A stretch of 6,911 nucleotides of DNA from Candidatus Cloacimonadota bacterium (lineage in GTDB: Bacteria > Cloacimonadota > Cloacimonadia > Cloacimonadales > Cloacimonadaceae): the NCBI GenBank assembly GCA_017995495.1, contig JAGOIS010000076.1:1-6911 (forward strand), in the 5' to 3' direction. Positions 5,581 through 6,911 of the stretch are shown in pieces. Numbering within the stretch: position 1 is the stretch's first letter; each line of letters starts with the position of its first letter. The notes beneath the pieces were generated by a model. That model saw nothing but the letters and a program-made list of their open reading frames with translations, had not been told where the DNA came from and searched no databases. The position numbers were made by a program, and so were the translations under genes.

Positions 5581-6911
5581 ATGCCCGAGATAAGCTTCCG
5601 CTATCAAGCCCCGACCGCCGGGAAGCATCTGGTGGGTCTGACGGGGGAATTCACCGACTGGGCGATCCTTGACCTGATCGACATCGGCGGGATCTATATC
5701 CTCAAACTGCCCGTGGAGCCGGGAAGGTATCACTATAAACTGATCGTGGACGGAAACTGGATGCCTGACCCGGCAAACCCGCTGCGTGAGCCAGACCACT
5801 TCGGAGGCGAGAATTCCATCCTGGTGGTTGAGGCTGAGGGACAGCACCGGCTGAGCTGGAAGCTGGTGAAGGATAACATTTCCCGGCTGAATGAGCGGCT
5901 GGGACATTATCTGGAGATCAACCGTCTGGCCCGGCAGCATTATGAACTCCGTTTCAACTGGCATCCGGGGCTGGAAGCTGAGCTCTGCGCCATTATCGAC
6001 GGCCGGGAACATCAGCTTAGCCATCTTGGAGTGACGGGCAGAAAAGAAGTCTGGCATTGCCTCTTTGGCACAGACAAACCTGAGATCGAGGTTTTGGCGA
6101 TGATCAAAGCTGATGAGACCTGCTTGGCATACGGGGCCAACGGATTCTCTTGCATGCTGGCTGACGCCCGGCCTTTGAAGATCAAGCTGGACGGACTGCC
6201 GGTCTTCGCTGTCCCCGATTGGGTTCGCTCCGCCATCATCTACCAGATCTTTCCGGACCGGTTTTGCAATGGAGATCCCTCCAACGATCCGGATTTCAGC
6301 GAAGATTACTACGCCGACTGCCGCACCCCGCCCCCGCCGGGGGAATTGCTGCCTCCGCAGCGCGAGTGTTTTCATTTGGTGATGGACTGGAACGAAATCT
6401 CCGGTTTGCGCCAGAGTCCCTGGCTGGAAGAGGGGAAACCGGACTGGTGGTCCTTCTACGGAGGTGACATTGCCGGAGTGCGCAAGAAACTGCCGTACTT
6501 GACCGATCTGGGAATCAACGTGATCTATTTCAACCCGCTCTGGCAGGCACGGTCCAACCATAAATATGACGCCGCTGATTTCATTCGGGTCGATCCCCAT
6601 TTCGGATCGGCGGAGGAGCTGCAGACACTGGTCCGCGAGGCTCACGAGGCAGGCATCCGGGTGATTCTGGATATGGCATTCAACCACACCGGAGAAGACT
6701 TCTGGGCTTTCCGCGATTGCGTGTCAAAGGGGCCGGAATCAGAATACTGGAACTGGTATGACTGGAAGCAGTGGCCGCTGCCGGAGCCGCTGCCGCCGGA
6801 CTTTCAACCCAGGGAATACTATCAGTGCTGGTGGGGCATCAAGGATATGCCGGACCTCAATTTCGACCTCAGCCGCAGCCACCCGGCGGAAAACTACGTG
6901 AAGGATATCGC
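5581..6911 (+). CDS. GH13 alpha-glucan hydrolase (neopullulanase/cyclomaltodextrinase-like), 5' part
   Basis: The first 443 residues of an intracellular alpha-amylase-family enzyme that cuts alpha-1,4 (possibly also alpha-1,6) bonds in maltodextrin, cyclodextrin or glycogen; it runs off the right edge. There is no signal peptide. Residues 1-85 form a CBM48/AMPK-beta-type glycogen-binding domain (GEFTDW at 22-27, YHYKLIVDGNW at 50-60, NS at 78-79). Residues about 105-205 look like a second beta-sandwich of CBM34 type. The GH13 barrel starts at YQIFPDRF (221-228). NGDPSND (230-236) and GGD (294-296) match the usual calcium site, separated here by a long proline-rich insert. Other motifs: GINVIYFNP (311-319), HKYD (327-330), region I DMAFNH (364-369) and region V MPDLN (423-427). 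The catalytic Asp, Glu and second Asp lie beyond the window. It starts 23 nt after uvrA with only a weak ribosome site, so co-transcription is likely. The precise specificity cannot be told. Confidence 0.92.
   Translation, partial: MPEISFRYQAPTAGKHLVGLTGEFTDWAILDLIDIGGIYILKLPVEPGRYHYKLIVDGNWMPDPANPLREPDHFGGENSILVVEAEGQHRLSWKLVKDNISRLNERLGHYLEINRLARQHYELRFNWHPGLEAELCAIIDGREHQLSHLGVTGRKEVWHCLFGTDKPEIEVLAMIKADETCLAYGANGFSCMLADARPLKIKLDGLPVFAVPDWVRSAIIYQIFPDRFCNGDPSNDPDFSEDYYADCRTPPPPGELLPPQRECFHLVMDWNEISGLRQSPWLEEGKPDWWSFYGGDIAGVRKKLPYLTDLGINVIYFNPLWQARSNHKYDAADFIRVDPHFGSAEELQTLVREAHEAGIRVILDMAFNHTGEDFWAFRDCVSKGPESEYWNWYDWKQWPLPEPLPPDFQPREYYQCWWGIKDMPDLNFDLSRSHPAENYVKDI

Noticed and set aside
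5479..6687. Long antisense open frame (402 codons) opposite the GH13 gene
   Set aside because: The sense strand carries an unmistakable GH13 protein over the same bases; the antisense product has no recognisable motif and its openness follows from GC-rich codon use.
1..6911. tRNA, rRNA, insertion sequence, phage or toxin-antitoxin genes
   Set aside because: No tRNA-like cloverleaf, rRNA sequence, transposase motif, terminal inverted repeats or small toxin-antitoxin pair was recognised; the two leftward genes are envelope proteins, not a toxin pair.

Overview
The window looks like ordinary chromosomal DNA from an anaerobic bacterium of moderately high GC (about 55-60% by eye). The anaerobe call rests on the first gene, the C-terminal half of HydG, which builds the active-site cofactor of [FeFe]-hydrogenases. 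The mix of [FeFe]-hydrogenase maturation, a secreted tandem OB-fold protein and a cytoplasmic glucan hydrolase would suit a fermentative lineage such as Cloacimonadota or a relative. That placement is a guess; no rRNA or other phylogenetic marker was used.

Layout: (1) 2-736 (+), 3' part of hydG, cut by the left edge. (2) 737-1286, about 550 bp with no convincing gene. It holds several inverted repeats and a short ATCCGT repeat array, and separates two convergent transcription units. (3) 1357-2460 (-), a two-gene unit: first a secreted tandem OB-fold protein, then a small membrane-anchored acidic-tailed protein of unknown function, ending at a hairpin terminator at 1276-1313. (4) 2461-2662, a divergent intergenic region with a GC-rich hairpin, an inverted repeat resembling an operator, and a likely uvrA promoter. 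(5) 2663-5557 (+), complete uvrA, the damage-recognition ATPase of nucleotide excision repair, starting at TTG. (6) 5581 to the right edge (+), the N-terminal 443 residues of a GH13 alpha-glucan hydrolase, 23 nt after uvrA and probably co-transcribed with it.

The genes do not form one obvious pathway: hydrogen metabolism, an envelope pair of unknown job, DNA repair and glucan breakdown lie side by side. I see no mobile element, phage gene, CRISPR array, tRNA or rRNA. I found no clearly new system. The points most worth checking are the structured gene-free region at 737-1286, the unrecognised envelope protein pair, and the double N-terminal carbohydrate-binding architecture of the GH13 enzyme.
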